A model generated the notes under the pieces. The model ran no database searches. It was not told where the DNA came from and was given only the letters and a program-made list of their open reading frames with translations. This document shows positions 27,114-36,672 of a stretch of 64,000 bases of DNA, piece by piece (the stretch's first letter is position 1; the number at the start of each line of letters is the position of its first letter). The DNA is from Chthoniobacterales bacterium (lineage in GTDB: Bacteria > Verrucomicrobiota > Verrucomicrobiia > Chthoniobacterales > DASVRZ01), in assembly GCA_039930045.1 (NCBI GenBank), contig JBDSQB010000009.1, positions 62,001-126,000 on the forward strand. Reading direction: 5' to 3'. The position numbers and the translations under genes are program-made.

Positions 27114-28112
27114 TCAAGCCGCTGGGCGTTTCTCGACGAGGCCGGGCGGGCGGGAGAAGAAACCTCGGGTCCAGAGGGCGAGATCGTCCCAAGTGGATTT
27201 CATTTTGTAGGGGAGTTTGCTGCAGCGCACTTTCTGGAGGTAATGCAGGAAGTTTTCCAAGAGGGCCATGCGCTGTTCCTGGGTGATTTCTTTCATTTGG
27301 AGGTAGCCGGGAGCGACTCGGGGCGAGGTGAGGCGGTTGACGGTGGCCAGCCAAAGCAGGCGGCGTTCCTGCGGGTTGGCACCGACTTTGAACGTGATCT
27401 CCAGCAGGTCGGCGCAATGGGCGATCCAGGCGTGGAGGCGTTTTTCCTCCGGCCAATCGGCCCATTTCGTATGCACGTTGTCCTCGTGGTAACGCTTGAA
27501 GTACCAGTCGCCTGGAACTCGAATCAGGTCGCCCCAGCAGGCCATTTGCGACATCCAGGTGGTATCGACGGAGTAGTTTTCCACTTCGTTGGTGATCAGC
27601 CCGCCGGATTCGCGAAGGGCTTCCACGCGCGTTAGCCCCCGGAAGGCGACGGCGGAATGGTGGGCGTAGAGCAAGGCGAGCTGCCGCGCCGCCGGAATGC
27701 CGGTGACGGAGGGTTGGGAGGTCTGCCACGATTGCGTGCCGAAGGCGACGATGTCGCAATAGACCACCGCCGCACTCAGGTGGCAGAGGGCGGCCTCCAG
27801 TAATTTCTCGAAATAACACGGGGCGGTGAGGTCGTCCTGCTGGTAGTAGCACCAGAATGGGGTGTCCACCTGGGCCGTGAGCCAGTCGATATTGCCGACC
27901 CAGCCGAGGCGTTCGGGTTGCGTGACGACGGAGAATCGTTTGTCGCGGAGAAACGGCTGGCAGACGGCTTCGGACTCCGGGTCGGGGCCGTCGATGGAAA
28001 TGAGGACGCGCAGGTCTCCGCAGGTTTGCACGCGGATGGATTCGAGGGTTTCGGCGAGGTAACGCGCGCCTCGATAGACTGGAACTCCGACGGTGATGAG
28101 GGGCGATGTCAT
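27114..28112 (-). CDS. GT2-family glycosyltransferase
   Basis: 332 residues with the GT-A fold. It opens with TVGVPVYRGARYLAETLESI; the nucleotide-binding Asp is in VLISIDGPDPESEA, and the metal-binding acidic motif is in FWCYYQQDDLTAP (about 85-97). ENYSVDTTWMSQMACWGDL holds the likely catalytic acidic pair. The gene starts within the last codons of the FAD oxidoreductase (4-base overlap), so they are co-translated. Substrate unknown; the same cassette could decorate an envelope glycan. The C-terminal third (about 215-332) is helical and family-specific. Confidence 0.87.
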   Translation of the reverse strand: MTSPLITVGVPVYRGARYLAETLESIRVQTCGDLRVLISIDGPDPESEAVCQPFLRDKRFSVVTQPERLGWVGNIDWLTAQVDTPFWCYYQQDDLTAPCYFEKLLEAALCHLSAAVVYCDIVAFGTQSWQTSQPSVTGIPAARQLALLYAHHSAVAFRGLTRVEALRESGGLITNEVENYSVDTTWMSQMACWGDLIRVPGDWYFKRYHEDNVHTKWADWPEEKRLHAWIAHCADLLEITFKVGANPQERRLLWLATVNRLTSPRVAPGYLQMKEITQEQRMALLENFLHYLQKVRCSKLPYKMKSTWDDLALWTRGFFSRPPGLVEKRPAA

Positions 28113-29293
28113 GCGATTTGCTGGGCCAGAGTTTGCGCGAAGAAGGGGGCCATCGTGAGCTTGCCGGTGTCCACGGAATGGTAGCGCCCGTAGCTGACCG
28201 GCCCGATGCGGTAGCGGTCGTGCAAGCCGCTGTGTGGATCGTCAATATCGGTGGAGCCCCAGGCAAAAATGACGCCGCCTTTCACATGCGCGTTCTCGAT
28301 GCAGGCTGGCGACAGACGCTTGAGCGAGGGAACGATCCGGCTGAGTTCCTGGAAAATGGAGGCGCGCAGATTCGACTGTAACTCGCCTGAAGGCGGCGGC
28401 CAGGCAGGCGGTCGAATCGCGGTGGACGCCCCGAGCATTCCCGTCGGATACCAGGAAAGATAGAGCGCGCCATTGTTGTAGTTTACCACGTCGCCAAAAG
28501 CTCCCAGCACGATCGTGCTCGACGGAATGCCGACGGTTTCCGACGGCAGCAACTGCACGCGGAGGTAATGTTTTACCCGATACAGCCAGGGCAGCGAGGG
28601 CGTGATGCCAGCCGTCTGATCCACCGCGAGGCGTCCTTCCCAGAGGGTGTTGATGACGTGATCGTAGGGCGCGTCCCCATTCACGATGGCGCTGTCTTCT
28701 CGCGGCGTGACACCGTCGATATGCGTGTTCCAGTGGCAAGTAATGCGGGGGTTTTCGGTCACTGCGACGTGAACGCGCTGGGCGAGAAACTCGGGATCAA
28801 TGCTCACTTCCTCCGTGCGATAGGCGGCTTGAACCAAATCGGGATCGAACAGCGCCGCGCACTCCGCATCTGTGAGTCGCTCGGGAGTCAGCCGGTAGTC
28901 GCGTCCGAAATATTCCGGCGTCCCCTCCCCGGCGATGTCGCGGGCCATTTTTCCACAATCCCGAAAATGCGCCTCGACTTGGGGAATGCTGAGGAGGCTG
29001 TCGCTGTGGACCAGATAGTAAAACGGCGTCGAGACCGGGAGTTCCATGTCTCCCAGCAAGCGGCGCAGCAGGGGCTGGAACCGCACGGCTCCCTCGATCA
29101 TAGCGCGGGCCGAGTTGCGCGAAGGATCGTTGGCATAAACGTAGCCGAGATGGATTTTGCCCTCGTTCTGGGAGGACGCCTGCGTCATGCACGCGGCGTT
29201 TTGATCGTAAAGCGCGACCTTCACGCCGCGCGAGGCGAGTTCCAATGCAATGCAACTCCCCTGCAAACCGGCACCGAGAACCGCGACTTTCAC
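28109..29293 (-). CDS. FAD-dependent oxidoreductase (DAO superfamily)
   Basis: 394 residues. The N-terminal dinucleotide fold MKVAVLGAGLQGSCIALELA binds FAD, and VALYDQNAACMTQASSQNEGKIHLG is the glycine/acidic strand and isoalloxazine-contact region. GGVIFAWGSTDIDDPHSGLHDR near the C-terminus is the second FAD-contact block. Similar single-domain DAO proteins oxidise amino acids or polyols, but the substrate is not evident. It overlaps the GT2 gene downstream and UbiD upstream by 4 bases each (ATGA), so the three form one translational unit. That tie suggests a role in modifying a glycan or lipid precursor; this is inference. Confidence 0.8.
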   Translation of the reverse strand: MKVAVLGAGLQGSCIALELASRGVKVALYDQNAACMTQASSQNEGKIHLGYVYANDPSRNSARAMIEGAVRFQPLLRRLLGDMELPVSTPFYYLVHSDSLLSIPQVEAHFRDCGKMARDIAGEGTPEYFGRDYRLTPERLTDAECAALFDPDLVQAAYRTEEVSIDPEFLAQRVHVAVTENPRITCHWNTHIDGVTPREDSAIVNGDAPYDHVINTLWEGRLAVDQTAGITPSLPWLYRVKHYLRVQLLPSETVGIPSSTIVLGAFGDVVNYNNGALYLSWYPTGMLGASTAIRPPAWPPPSGELQSNLRASIFQELSRIVPSLKRLSPACIENAHVKGGVIFAWGSTDIDDPHSGLHDRYRIGPVSYGRYHSVDTGKLTMAPFFAQTLAQQIA

Positions 29294-30753
29294 AGACTGG
29301 CGGAGAGCGCAGCCATCTTCGCAACGATGGCGGGGTCCATTTTCACCAAATCTGGCCAGGTGCGGGTGTAGCCTTCGCCAGCGATTTTACGAGTGGCGTC
29401 GAAACCGATGTGACTCCCCATGTTCGCGACGGTTTGCGCGTGGTCGAGGCTGTCGCAGGGGCTCTTTACAAACGTGCTGTCGCGCTGTGGATCGGTGTTC
29501 GAGAGCCATCGGAAAAGGACTTCGCTGGTGTTGTGCACGTCGCAATCCTCGTCCACGACGACGATGTATTTGCTGAACATCATCTGACCCATGCCCCAGA
29601 GGCCGTGCATGATTTTGTAGGCCTGCCACGGGTATTGTTTGCGGATGCTGACCACGACCAGATTGTGAAAAACGCCCTCGGCTGGGAGCGCCATGTCCAC
29701 GATCTCGGGAAAGTTCATTTTGAAGACCGGCAGGAAGATTTTGACGCTGGCCGTGCCCATGTAGAAGTCCTCCATGGGCGGAATGCCAACGATGGTAGCG
29801 GGGTAAATCGCCTTCTGCCGATGCGTGATGGCGGTGACGTGGAAGACGGGATAGTCGTCGATCGGCGTGTAAAATCCGGTGTGGTCGCCGAACGGGCCCT
29901 CGGGCCGCATTTCGCCGGGCTGAACGTAGCCTTCGAGGACGAAATCGACGTCGGCAGGGACTTCGAGGTCGTTGGTGACGCATTTCACCAGCTCGACGGA
30001 TTGTTTTCTCAAGAAACCGGCGAAAAGGATTTCGTCGAGTCCATCGGGCAGCGGCGCGGTGGCGGCAAAAGTGTAGGCCGGATCACCGCCGAGGCAGACG
30101 GCGACGGGCATGCGTTCGCCGCGCTCGTAGTAGCGTTTGCCGTGGCGCGCCGCGACTTTGTGTACCTGCCAGTGCATGCCAGTGGAACTCCCGTCGTAAA
30201 CCTGCATCCGGTACATGCCGATGTTGCGTTCGCCCGAATCAGGGTCGCGCGTGTAAACCGTCGGGAGCGTGATGAAGCGTCCGCCGTCCTGCGGCCAGCA
30301 ATGGAGAATCGGCAGGTCGGTGAGGGAAAACCCGGATTTACCCGTGAGATGGATCACTTCCTGACAGGCGGCGTCGGAGACTTTCTTCGGGCGGGCGTAA
30401 AGGAGGTCGAGGCCGTTTTTGAGCAAGTCCCAGCCTTCGCGGAGAGACTTCGGCGGCTTGGCCTTGAGCAAAAACTGCATCTGGTCGGCGATTTCCTGGA
30501 CGTTGGAAACGCCCAGCGCGGCGGCCATGCGTTTCTCGCTGCCCATGAGATTGATCGCGACGGGGAACTCGGATTGGCGACCGTCGATGGTAGGATTTTC
30601 GACGAGAAGCGCCTTGCCACCGCCGGGCGATTTCATCTGGCGGTCGGCCAGCTCGGTCAATTCGAGTTCCGTCGCAATGGGCTGCGAAACGCGCAGAAGT
30701 TCGCCCGCCTGATCGAGCTGGGAAACGAAGCTGCCGAGCGAGGAAAATGCCAT
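29290..30753 (-). CDS. UbiD-family prenylated-FMN decarboxylase
   Basis: 487 residues. UbiD-type (de)carboxylase that needs prenyl-FMN made by UbiX. Motifs: SSTGMHWQVHKVAARHG (cofactor/metal region), YVQPGEMRPEGPFGDHTGFYTP with the catalytic Glu and Asp, and a C-terminal VDEDCDVHNTSEVLFRW. Length matches UbiD and its menaquinone-pathway relative MqnL. It could act on 4-hydroxy-3-polyprenylbenzoate or in the futalosine menaquinone pathway; no other quinone gene is nearby. The downstream overlap is with the FAD oxidoreductase, and nadA and a membrane protein lie upstream on the same strand. Confidence 0.93.
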   Translation of the reverse strand: MAFSSLGSFVSQLDQAGELLRVSQPIATELELTELADRQMKSPGGGKALLVENPTIDGRQSEFPVAINLMGSEKRMAAALGVSNVQEIADQMQFLLKAKPPKSLREGWDLLKNGLDLLYARPKKVSDAACQEVIHLTGKSGFSLTDLPILHCWPQDGGRFITLPTVYTRDPDSGERNIGMYRMQVYDGSSTGMHWQVHKVAARHGKRYYERGERMPVAVCLGGDPAYTFAATAPLPDGLDEILFAGFLRKQSVELVKCVTNDLEVPADVDFVLEGYVQPGEMRPEGPFGDHTGFYTPIDDYPVFHVTAITHRQKAIYPATIVGIPPMEDFYMGTASVKIFLPVFKMNFPEIVDMALPAEGVFHNLVVVSIRKQYPWQAYKIMHGLWGMGQMMFSKYIVVVDEDCDVHNTSEVLFRWLSNTDPQRDSTFVKSPCDSLDHAQTVANMGSHIGFDATRKIAGEGYTRTWPDLVKMDPAIVAKMAALSASL

Positions 30754-30759
30754 GGCCAG

Positions 30760-31404
30760 CTACGGCTTTTTGGCGCGGACGACGAGTTTGTTGTCCTTGA
30801 TGTCTAGCGCGCTGAGGTTATTGCCAATGGAATCGCTCTCCGATATGGATGGAACTCCGAGGCTTTCGACGAAGTTTTTCGAGGTGATGTAACGCATTCC
30901 CCAACGCGGAAACTCCACGTCGCCGCTGCGCACACTGACGTTGTTCGGATGCGGCTTGCCTTTCTCCGTGATGAAATTCATGGAAACTTCGCCGTTGAAA
31001 TAGCGATCCTGCATGAGTCGAATCTGACTCAGCGGAAAGCTCACTTGCGCCGAAATGTGATCGCCCTCGATGCTGGTGGAAACCTTGCCGCGCAGGGCGG
31101 ACCACGGCTCGTATTTGGCGATCAGCGTGTTGATTTCATTCGCGGAAAGAACGATCTCCGCCTCCTGTCCGGCGTCGTAGGCCGTGTTAAACGCCTTCAC
31201 TTTGTCCAGCGCAGTCTGCGTTTCGAGATCGGTCGGATTGTAAACCGGGATCGCTTTTCCGTCGGCCACGGTCATGCTCTTGATGCCGTTGAAAGTGCTC
31301 CAGGCACCCCAGAAAAGCGCGCCGCCGAGCAGCAGAAAAATGACGGCCGCCATCGCGCAACCGCCGCCGAGACAGCCGCAGCCCGTCTTTTTGTCGCGGT
31401 TCAT
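30760..31404 (-). CDS. Single-pass membrane protein of unknown function
   Basis: 214 residues from ATG 31404 (MNRDKKTGCGCLGGGCAMAAV); an upstream in-frame start at 31437 is possible. A Cys/Gly-rich stretch (GCGCLGGGC) precedes one transmembrane helix (about 16-38). The rest is a soluble domain with VLSANEINTLIAKYEPW and VSFPLSQIRLMQDRYFNGEVSMNF, and looks extracytoplasmic. No family recognised; such Gly/Cys-led single-pass proteins recur in Verrucomicrobiota. It lies 6 bases upstream of the UbiD gene and 55 bases downstream of nadA, so it is likely co-transcribed. Confidence 0.7.
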   Translation of the reverse strand: MNRDKKTGCGCLGGGCAMAAVIFLLLGGALFWGAWSTFNGIKSMTVADGKAIPVYNPTDLETQTALDKVKAFNTAYDAGQEAEIVLSANEINTLIAKYEPWSALRGKVSTSIEGDHISAQVSFPLSQIRLMQDRYFNGEVSMNFITEKGKPHPNNVSVRSGDVEFPRWGMRYITSKNFVESLGVPSISESDSIGNNLSALDIKDNKLVVRAKKP

Positions 31405-31459
31405 GGGCGTGAGGACGGATGGAAGATTAGAGCGCATGTCGGTGATGAGAGCGGTTGTT

Positions 31460-32395
31460 CTAGCGGCTGAGTTCCAACATGCGCAAGATCGGTTTTTCGG
31501 CGCGCTGGCGGATAGCCTCGTCCATCAGGAGTTCCGGCGAGAGATTCAGCAGGGCGGAATGCAGCTTCTCCAGCGTGTTCATTTTCATGTAACGGCAGTC
31601 GGCGCAGGCGCAATTTTCCGTCGGCCCGGGGATGAAAGTTTTCCCCGGCACTTCGCGCTTCAGCCGGTGCAACATCCCGCTCTCGGTGACGATAATGAAC
31701 GCGTCCGCCGGGTTTTCCTTGCAGAAGCCGATCATTTTCTCGGTCGAACAAATCTCGTCGGCGAGCATGCGCACGGCGGCGGAGCACTCGGGATGGGCCA
31801 CCACGGGAGCCGCCGGATATTCTTCGCGAATCTTCCGAATGCTGCGCGCGGTAAACTCCATGTGCAGGTAACAATTCCCCTGCCAGAGATCCATCGGGCG
31901 ACCGGTTTTTTCCATCACCCAGGCGCCGAGATTCTGGTCGGGCACGAAGAGAATGTTGCGGTCCTTCGGCGCGGCATTGACGATTTTCACGGCGTTTCCG
32001 CTCGTGCAAATGACGTCTGAGAGCGCCTTCACGCCCGCGCTGCAATTGATATAGGCGATGACGTAATAGTTTTTGTCGGCGTGCTTTTGCAGGTGCGCGG
32101 CGAGTTTTTCCGGCGGGCACGAGTCGGAAAGAGAGCAGCCGGCATCGAGGTCGGGCAGCAAAACGGTGCGCGACGGGTTCACGATTTTCGCCGTTTCCGC
32201 CATGAAATGCACGCCGCAGAAAACGATCACACTCGCCTCTGTTTCCTTCGCCTTGTAAGCCAGCCCGAGGGAATCGCCCACGTAATCGGCCACATCCTGG
32301 ATGTCGCCGGTCTGGTAATTGTGCGCGAGAATGATCGCGTTGCGTTCGCGTTTCAGTTCGAGGATTTCCTCAGCTAGATCGACTCCTGTCATCAT
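31460..32395 (-). CDS. nadA: Quinolinate synthase A
   Basis: [4Fe-4S] enzyme condensing iminoaspartate with dihydroxyacetone phosphate to quinolinate for NAD synthesis. 311 residues. [27 protein letters not shown] (about 20-46), [16 protein letters not shown], and the cluster cysteines in [21 protein letters not shown] and [17 protein letters not shown] are present. The C-x2-C-like CACADC end is the usual third-ligand region. NadB and NadC are absent from the window. It is first in the leftward nadA-membrane protein-UbiD-FAD-GT2 string and divergent from adeC with 93 bases between. Confidence 0.95.
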   Translation of the reverse strand: MMTGVDLAEEILELKRERNAIILAHNYQTGDIQDVADYVGDSLGLAYKAKETEASVIVFCGVHFMAETAKIVNPSRTVLLPDLDAGCSLSDSCPPEKLAAHLQKHADKNYYVIAYINCSAGVKALSDVICTSGNAVKIVNAAPKDRNILFVPDQNLGAWVMEKTGRPMDLWQGNCYLHMEFTARSIRKIREEYPAAPVVAHPECSAAVRMLADEICSTEKMIGFCKENPADAFIIVTESGMLHRLKREVPGKTFIPGPTENCACADCRYMKMNTLEKLHSALLNLSPELLMDEAIRQRAEKPILRMLELSR

Positions 32396-32488
32396 CGGGC
32401 GCGAAATATAGGGGTGTCCGCCGCGAAAGGCAACGGTTACAAGATTGCCGGGTGGCGTTTCCCATCGGAGTTGGATAGTGATCTCACT

Positions 32489-34279
32489 ATGAATCGCTTC
32501 ACCGTTCCGCCGCTTTGGACTGTCACCCGCCAGCTCGCCGATGTCGCCTCTGGACGAAAAAAGCCCGATCTCGTCATCGGCGGCGCACGGATTCTTTCCA
32601 CCTACTCCGAGCGGATTCTGGAAAATCGCGAGATCTGGATTTCCGCCGGGCGCATCGCCGCAGTGAAGCCCGCAGGAAGCTGCCCGCGCTCGGACGGCGT
32701 CTCATTTTACGACGCGAAAGGCGGCATTCTCGCCCCCGGTTTGGTCGATCCGCACCTGCACATCGAGAGCAGTATGATGACCGCCTGCGCGTATGCCGAG
32801 GGGGCGTTGTTGAATGGCACGACCACCATTTTCTGCGACAGCCACGAGATCGCCAATGTCTCCGATGTCGCCGGCATCGAGTGGATGCTCGAGGACGCGC
32901 GCCAGGCTCCGATGTCGATTTATCTGACGGTCCCGAGCACGATTCCGGCGACGACATCCGAGTTTGAGACCGCTGGCGGCGATGTGACTCCCGATAAAAT
33001 TGGCGCGCTTTTCGACAAATGGCCCGAAGCGCTCGCTCTCGGCGAAAAGATGGACTTTGTCCAAGTCAACGCAGGCGATCCGAGGACGCACGCGATCATC
33101 GCCGAGTCTTTGAAACGCGGGCGGCCCGTGTCGGGTCACATCTACGGGCGCGATTTCGTGGCGGCTTATGCAGCGAGCGGCGTCACCGACACCCACGAGG
33201 CGATCGACCGGGATATTGCCGATGATTTGCTGGAGGCCGGTGTCTGGATTTTCCTACGCGGCGGCAATCCAAAAACTCCGTGGCACAGTTTGCCCGAGGC
33301 GATCAAGACGGTCACGGAACTCGGTGCCTCAACCAAACGCATCTGCGTTTGCACCGATGACCGCGACGCCGACGACTTGTTCCAGTTCGGGCTCGATTGG
33401 GTAGTGCGCCAGGCGATTGTCGCCGGTATGCCGCCCGCGCGCGCCTGGAGTTTCGGTTCGCTGCACTCGGCGACTCGGTTTGCGATGGATGGAGAATTTG
33501 GCGCACTTGGGCATTCGCGCCGGGCCGACATCGTGCTCCTGAACGACGCCTGCGAGGTGCAAAATACCTGGTATGGCGGCGAATTATTGGTCGAGAACAA
33601 ACGCGTCACGCCCCGGCTCGATGCGATTCTCTCCAACCCGTATCGCTACCCGCCCGAGGCTTACCGGACGGTGAATCTGCCGAAAACCATGCAACTCACT
33701 CCGGCGCTCCCGGAGAAAACGGTCACGGCCAATCTCATCCGAGCCGCGCTGCCAGGCATCATTCTTTTCCACGATCGGGCGACCATCGATCCGGCGGACG
33801 GCGACTGGAGCGCGCAATTTGCCAAGCATCGCCTCTGCTTCGTCAGCGTGATCGAGCGTTACGGAAAATCGGGCGCGGTGGCCCACGGATTGTTGCAAAA
33901 TTTTGGGCTGCAAGCGGGCGCGGTTGCGAGTTCGGTCGGGCACGACGCGCACAACGTCATCGTCGCAGGAACCAACGAGAGTGACATGCAACTCGCCGTG
34001 GAAACGCTCCGCAAATCCAACGGCGGAGTCGTGGTCATTCGCGACGGCAAAATCCAGGCGCTGGTCGAACTCCCCATCGCCGGCCTGCTCTCCGACAAGC
34101 GCGCCACTGTCGTCGCCGAAGAAACGACGCAACTCAAAAAGGCCTGGGTCGAGTCCGGTTGCACCCTGCCCTACATGGGTTTCAACCTCATCCCGCTCTC
34201 GGTCATCCCCGAAATTCGGATCACGGACAAGGGGCTGGTGCTCGTCCCGCAGTTAGAAATCATCCCGCTCTTCGAGTAA
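32489..34279 (+). CDS. ade: Adenine deaminase
   Basis: Amidohydrolase deaminating adenine to hypoxanthine, feeding purine catabolism via xanthine dehydrogenase. 596 residues, the family length. Metal-binding [10 protein letters not shown] (about 90-99), [19 protein letters not shown] and DTHEAIDRD are characteristic, followed by [14 protein letters not shown] 32489 is chosen over upstream codons because [10 protein letters not shown] leads directly into the family's first helix. It is transcribed alone, with a hairpin terminator right after its stop. Its partners (XDH, XdhC, uricase, AllE) are dispersed over 40 kb. Confidence 0.94.
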   Translation: MNRFTVPPLWTVTRQLADVASGRKKPDLVIGGARILSTYSERILENREIWISAGRIAAVKPAGSCPRSDGVSFYDAKGGILAPGLVDPHLHIESSMMTACAYAEGALLNGTTTIFCDSHEIANVSDVAGIEWMLEDARQAPMSIYLTVPSTIPATTSEFETAGGDVTPDKIGALFDKWPEALALGEKMDFVQVNAGDPRTHAIIAESLKRGRPVSGHIYGRDFVAAYAASGVTDTHEAIDRDIADDLLEAGVWIFLRGGNPKTPWHSLPEAIKTVTELGASTKRICVCTDDRDADDLFQFGLDWVVRQAIVAGMPPARAWSFGSLHSATRFAMDGEFGALGHSRRADIVLLNDACEVQNTWYGGELLVENKRVTPRLDAILSNPYRYPPEAYRTVNLPKTMQLTPALPEKTVTANLIRAALPGIILFHDRATIDPADGDWSAQFAKHRLCFVSVIERYGKSGAVAHGLLQNFGLQAGAVASSVGHDAHNVIVAGTNESDMQLAVETLRKSNGGVVVIRDGKIQALVELPIAGLLSDKRATVVAEETTQLKKAWVESGCTLPYMGFNLIPLSVIPEIRITDKGLVLVPQLEIIPLFE

Positions 34280-34301
34280 AAGCCCGTTCCCGCAGGGCTT
34301 T
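34279..34301. terminator. Hairpin terminator between adeC and the GNAT gene
   Basis: AAAGCCC (34279-34285) and GGGCTTT (34295-34301) form a perfect 7-base stem with a 9-base loop. It overlaps the last base of the adenine deaminase stop and lies 19 bases beyond the convergent GNAT stop, so it can serve both. The T-run is short on either strand. Confidence 0.6.
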
Positions 34302-34319
34302 CGGTCGTTCCCGCAGTGA

Positions 34320-34844
34320 CTACAAAGTCACCATGTCGGGCTCGTCTTCGCAGACTTCGCTGCGGCCGCCGAACTTGTGATAGACAAATTTCGCCGCCGG
34401 AATGGTCTTTTTCGTGGTGCCGCTGGCGAGTTCCAGTCCGGCCTCGCGCAGGTAGGCGAGCGAAGCAGCCAAAAGCTGGGTACCGAGGCCGCGATTGCGG
34501 TATTCCACCAGAATGCACGGGCCCGAAATAAGCTGGTTTGGGGCGTCGGTGTCGGTGGTCAAAATGGACGCGCCGATGACCCGCGTGCCATGGGTGAGGA
34601 CGAGGCATTTCGGCTCCTTGGAGCCAAATGCGTCGCCGATTTGGCCGGTCAAAGTGGGCCAGATGCGGTTGAGCGAATCGCTCCAGTCGGAGTCCAATGA
34701 AAATGCGCTGAAGATGGCTTTGCGAACCACTTCCTCCTCGTTGCGCACGGCGCGCCGGATGGTGTAATGGGAGGGCAAATCCGTCTTGGGAGCCTCGTAA
34801 GTCTTGAGGTCCCAGATAAATTTCAGCCAGTTGGTGAGCTTCAT
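34320..34844 (-). CDS. GNAT-family N-acetyltransferase
   Basis: 174 residues from ATG 34844 (MKLTNWLKFIWDLK); the frame extends to 34928 but without acetyltransferase sequence. The acetyl-CoA motif A is ILVEYRNRGLGTQLLAASLAYL (about 112-133; R-x-x-G-x-G/A), with motif D/C in VLTHGTRVIGASILTT. The acceptor is unknown. It converges on adenine deaminase across a hairpin and is the last gene of the block that includes pilT/pilU, though 136 bases separate it from the next gene upstream. Confidence 0.82.
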   Translation of the reverse strand: MKLTNWLKFIWDLKTYEAPKTDLPSHYTIRRAVRNEEEVVRKAIFSAFSLDSDWSDSLNRIWPTLTGQIGDAFGSKEPKCLVLTHGTRVIGASILTTDTDAPNQLISGPCILVEYRNRGLGTQLLAASLAYLREAGLELASGTTKKTIPAAKFVYHKFGGRSEVCEDEPDMVTL

Positions 34845-34980
34845 GCGGCGGAACTCTGCTTGCTGCCCTCTCCGAAAGCAACCGCCAATTCTGGATTCGC
34901 TGGCGAATCGCAATTGGAGGCGAGCCATTGGCTCCTATCTAGCAGCGTGGGAGGCGAAAGTTCAGGGCCTCACCCGATGC

Positions 34981-35439
34981 CTAGACGCGCGGGGCCTTGA
35001 AGGATTCGCGGAAATTGTAATAAAAGTCCGTGTGCCGGGCGAGACCGCGCCGCAAGACGGCTTTGAAGGTCGGCATGTCGGCGAAGTCGAAGATTAGATC
35101 GACGCTGTAAATGAAGGCCAGCATCTCGTCGTTAGTCGGCAGATTATTGCCCATCAGCACGACGTATTCGTTGCGCCGAATCTCTGCTGGCAGCTTCGCT
35201 ACGGCTTGGAGAATTTCATTTTCCTCGATCGTCCAGCCGCCGTAATCGGCCTGGATGAGAATGAGGTCGTACTGGTGGGTTTTCACCTGAATGAGGAGCT
35301 CCTCGTAGGAGTCGGTGCCGTGGACTTTGTAGTCGATGGCGGTGAGTTGCTTGGAAACGACCTCGGCGTGGCGCGCCTCGTCAAACGCGACCAGCGCGGT
35401 GGAGTCGCCGGGTTCAAAAACATCGAATTGCTGGGCCAT
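34981..35439 (-). CDS. Degenerate receiver-domain (pseudo-receiver) protein
   Basis: 152 residues with the alternating strand/helix pattern of a CheY-like receiver: ALVAFDEARHAEVVSKQL, YDLILIQADYGGW, NEYVVLMGNN. The phosphoacceptor position after strand 3 is Gln63 (DLILIQ instead of DLxLxD) and no conserved Lys is seen after strand 5, so phosphorylation is unlikely. It lies 30 bases downstream of the PilU-like ATPase and probably belongs to the pilus-retraction operon as a protein-interaction regulator. I infer the receiver fold from pattern; it is not a certain assignment. Confidence 0.65.
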   Translation of the reverse strand: MAQQFDVFEPGDSTALVAFDEARHAEVVSKQLTAIDYKVHGTDSYEELLIQVKTHQYDLILIQADYGGWTIEENEILQAVAKLPAEIRRNEYVVLMGNNLPTNDEMLAFIYSVDLIFDFADMPTFKAVLRRGLARHTDFYYNFRESFKAPRV

Positions 35440-35469
35440 GGTGAAAAATGAGCGGAGTTGGATGCTTCT

Positions 35470-36636
35470 CTAAACGCCCAGTTTCGCGGCGAGGTCGAGG
35501 CGCAGGCCGGAGTCGTGATTCTGCGCCATGCCCCGGGCTTTTTTCACGCTGTCGATGGCGCGGGTGACGGCGCCTTTCCGATTCGCGTAAAGCAAAGAGG
35601 TTTCCTCGGTGATGATCCCGGCCTCGTAGGCGCGCAGGATGGATTGGTCAAAGGTGGTCCAGCCGTAGGTCGCGCTCGCCTCGGTGATGGAATAAAAATC
35701 GCGCGTCTCGTGCTCACCGAGGGCGATGGCTTCCTTCGTGCGCAGGTTGTTTCCCATGATTTCGAGCAGCAATTGACGTCCGCCGCCGACCTTCGGGGCG
35801 AGGCGCTGACTGACGACATAGCGCAGTGTGTCGGAGAGCCGCTGGCGCAGATGGGATTCCTCCGCCGTGTCGAAAAGCCCGAGGATGCGGCTGATGGATT
35901 GCCCGGCGTCGATGGTGTGCAGCGTGCTTAAAACGAGATGGCCCGTTTCCGCCGCCGAGAGCGCAGTTTCAATCGTATTGCGGTCGCGCAACTCGCCGAC
36001 CAGGATCACTTTTGGTGCCTGGCGCAGGGCGGCCCGCAACCCGACCGTGAACGACTCGAAGTCGATCCCGAGTTCGCGCTGGCTGATGCTCGATTGCTTG
36101 TGCGGATGAACAAATTCGATGGGGTCCTCCAGCGTAACAATGTGCACGGCCTGAGTTTCATTGATCTGGTTGACGACGGCGGCGAGCGAGGTCGTTTTAC
36201 CGCTGCCGGTCGCGCCGGTGAAGAGAACTAGGCCCGTTTTCTCGCGGCAAATCTCGTCGAAGATCGGCGGCAAACCCAGCGCGCGAATCGTCGGAATATC
36301 CATCTGGAGCTTCCGCATAACGATGGAGAGATGGCCCTTTTGCCGAAAAATATTCACACGAAAACGCGCCTCGTCGCCCAGTGAATAGCTGCAATCGCAG
36401 GAGCCGGTGCGGAGGAGTTCGTCGATCAGGCGCTTGTCGTGGCCGATGATATTCAGCGCCAGCGCCTCGGTCTGGTAGGAGGACATCGAGCGGATTGGCG
36501 GCTCGACGTTGATCGATTTCAGCCGTCCGTAGGCCTCGACCTGGAGTGGTCGGCCCACGGTGAAAAGAAAGTCGGAAATGCCCTCATAGCTTTGGAGCAT
36601 GGCGCTGAGAATGGCGTCGAGTTCGATTTTGCGCAT
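35470..36636 (-). CDS. PilT/PilU-like pilus retraction ATPase
   Basis: 388 residues; secretion-superfamily hexameric ATPase. Walker A is FTGATGSGKTTSLA (about 137-150) and the Walker B region is VILVGELRDRNTIETALSAAETGHLV, with the Asp box VTLEDPIEFVH and the His box STLHTIDAGQSISRI. It differs from the second ATPase (36673-37752) by lacking the AIRNLIRE motif, as PilU does relative to PilT. The N-terminal PAS-like domain (about 1-100) is present. Probably co-operates with PilT in retraction of type IV pili for twitching or DNA uptake; no pilin genes lie in the window. Confidence 0.9.
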   Translation of the reverse strand: MRKIELDAILSAMLQSYEGISDFLFTVGRPLQVEAYGRLKSINVEPPIRSMSSYQTEALALNIIGHDKRLIDELLRTGSCDCSYSLGDEARFRVNIFRQKGHLSIVMRKLQMDIPTIRALGLPPIFDEICREKTGLVLFTGATGSGKTTSLAAVVNQINETQAVHIVTLEDPIEFVHPHKQSSISQRELGIDFESFTVGLRAALRQAPKVILVGELRDRNTIETALSAAETGHLVLSTLHTIDAGQSISRILGLFDTAEESHLRQRLSDTLRYVVSQRLAPKVGGGRQLLLEIMGNNLRTKEAIALGEHETRDFYSITEASATYGWTTFDQSILRAYEAGIITEETSLLYANRKGAVTRAIDSVKKARGMAQNHDSGLRLDLAAKLGV

Positions 36637-36672
36637 CGTGAATGAAGGGGAAAGCTAGGGCGGAGTCAGGGT

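Noticed and set aside
29245-30807. 520-codon plus-strand open frame opposite the UbiD gene
   Set aside because: No recognisable domain and antisense to intact UbiD motifs.
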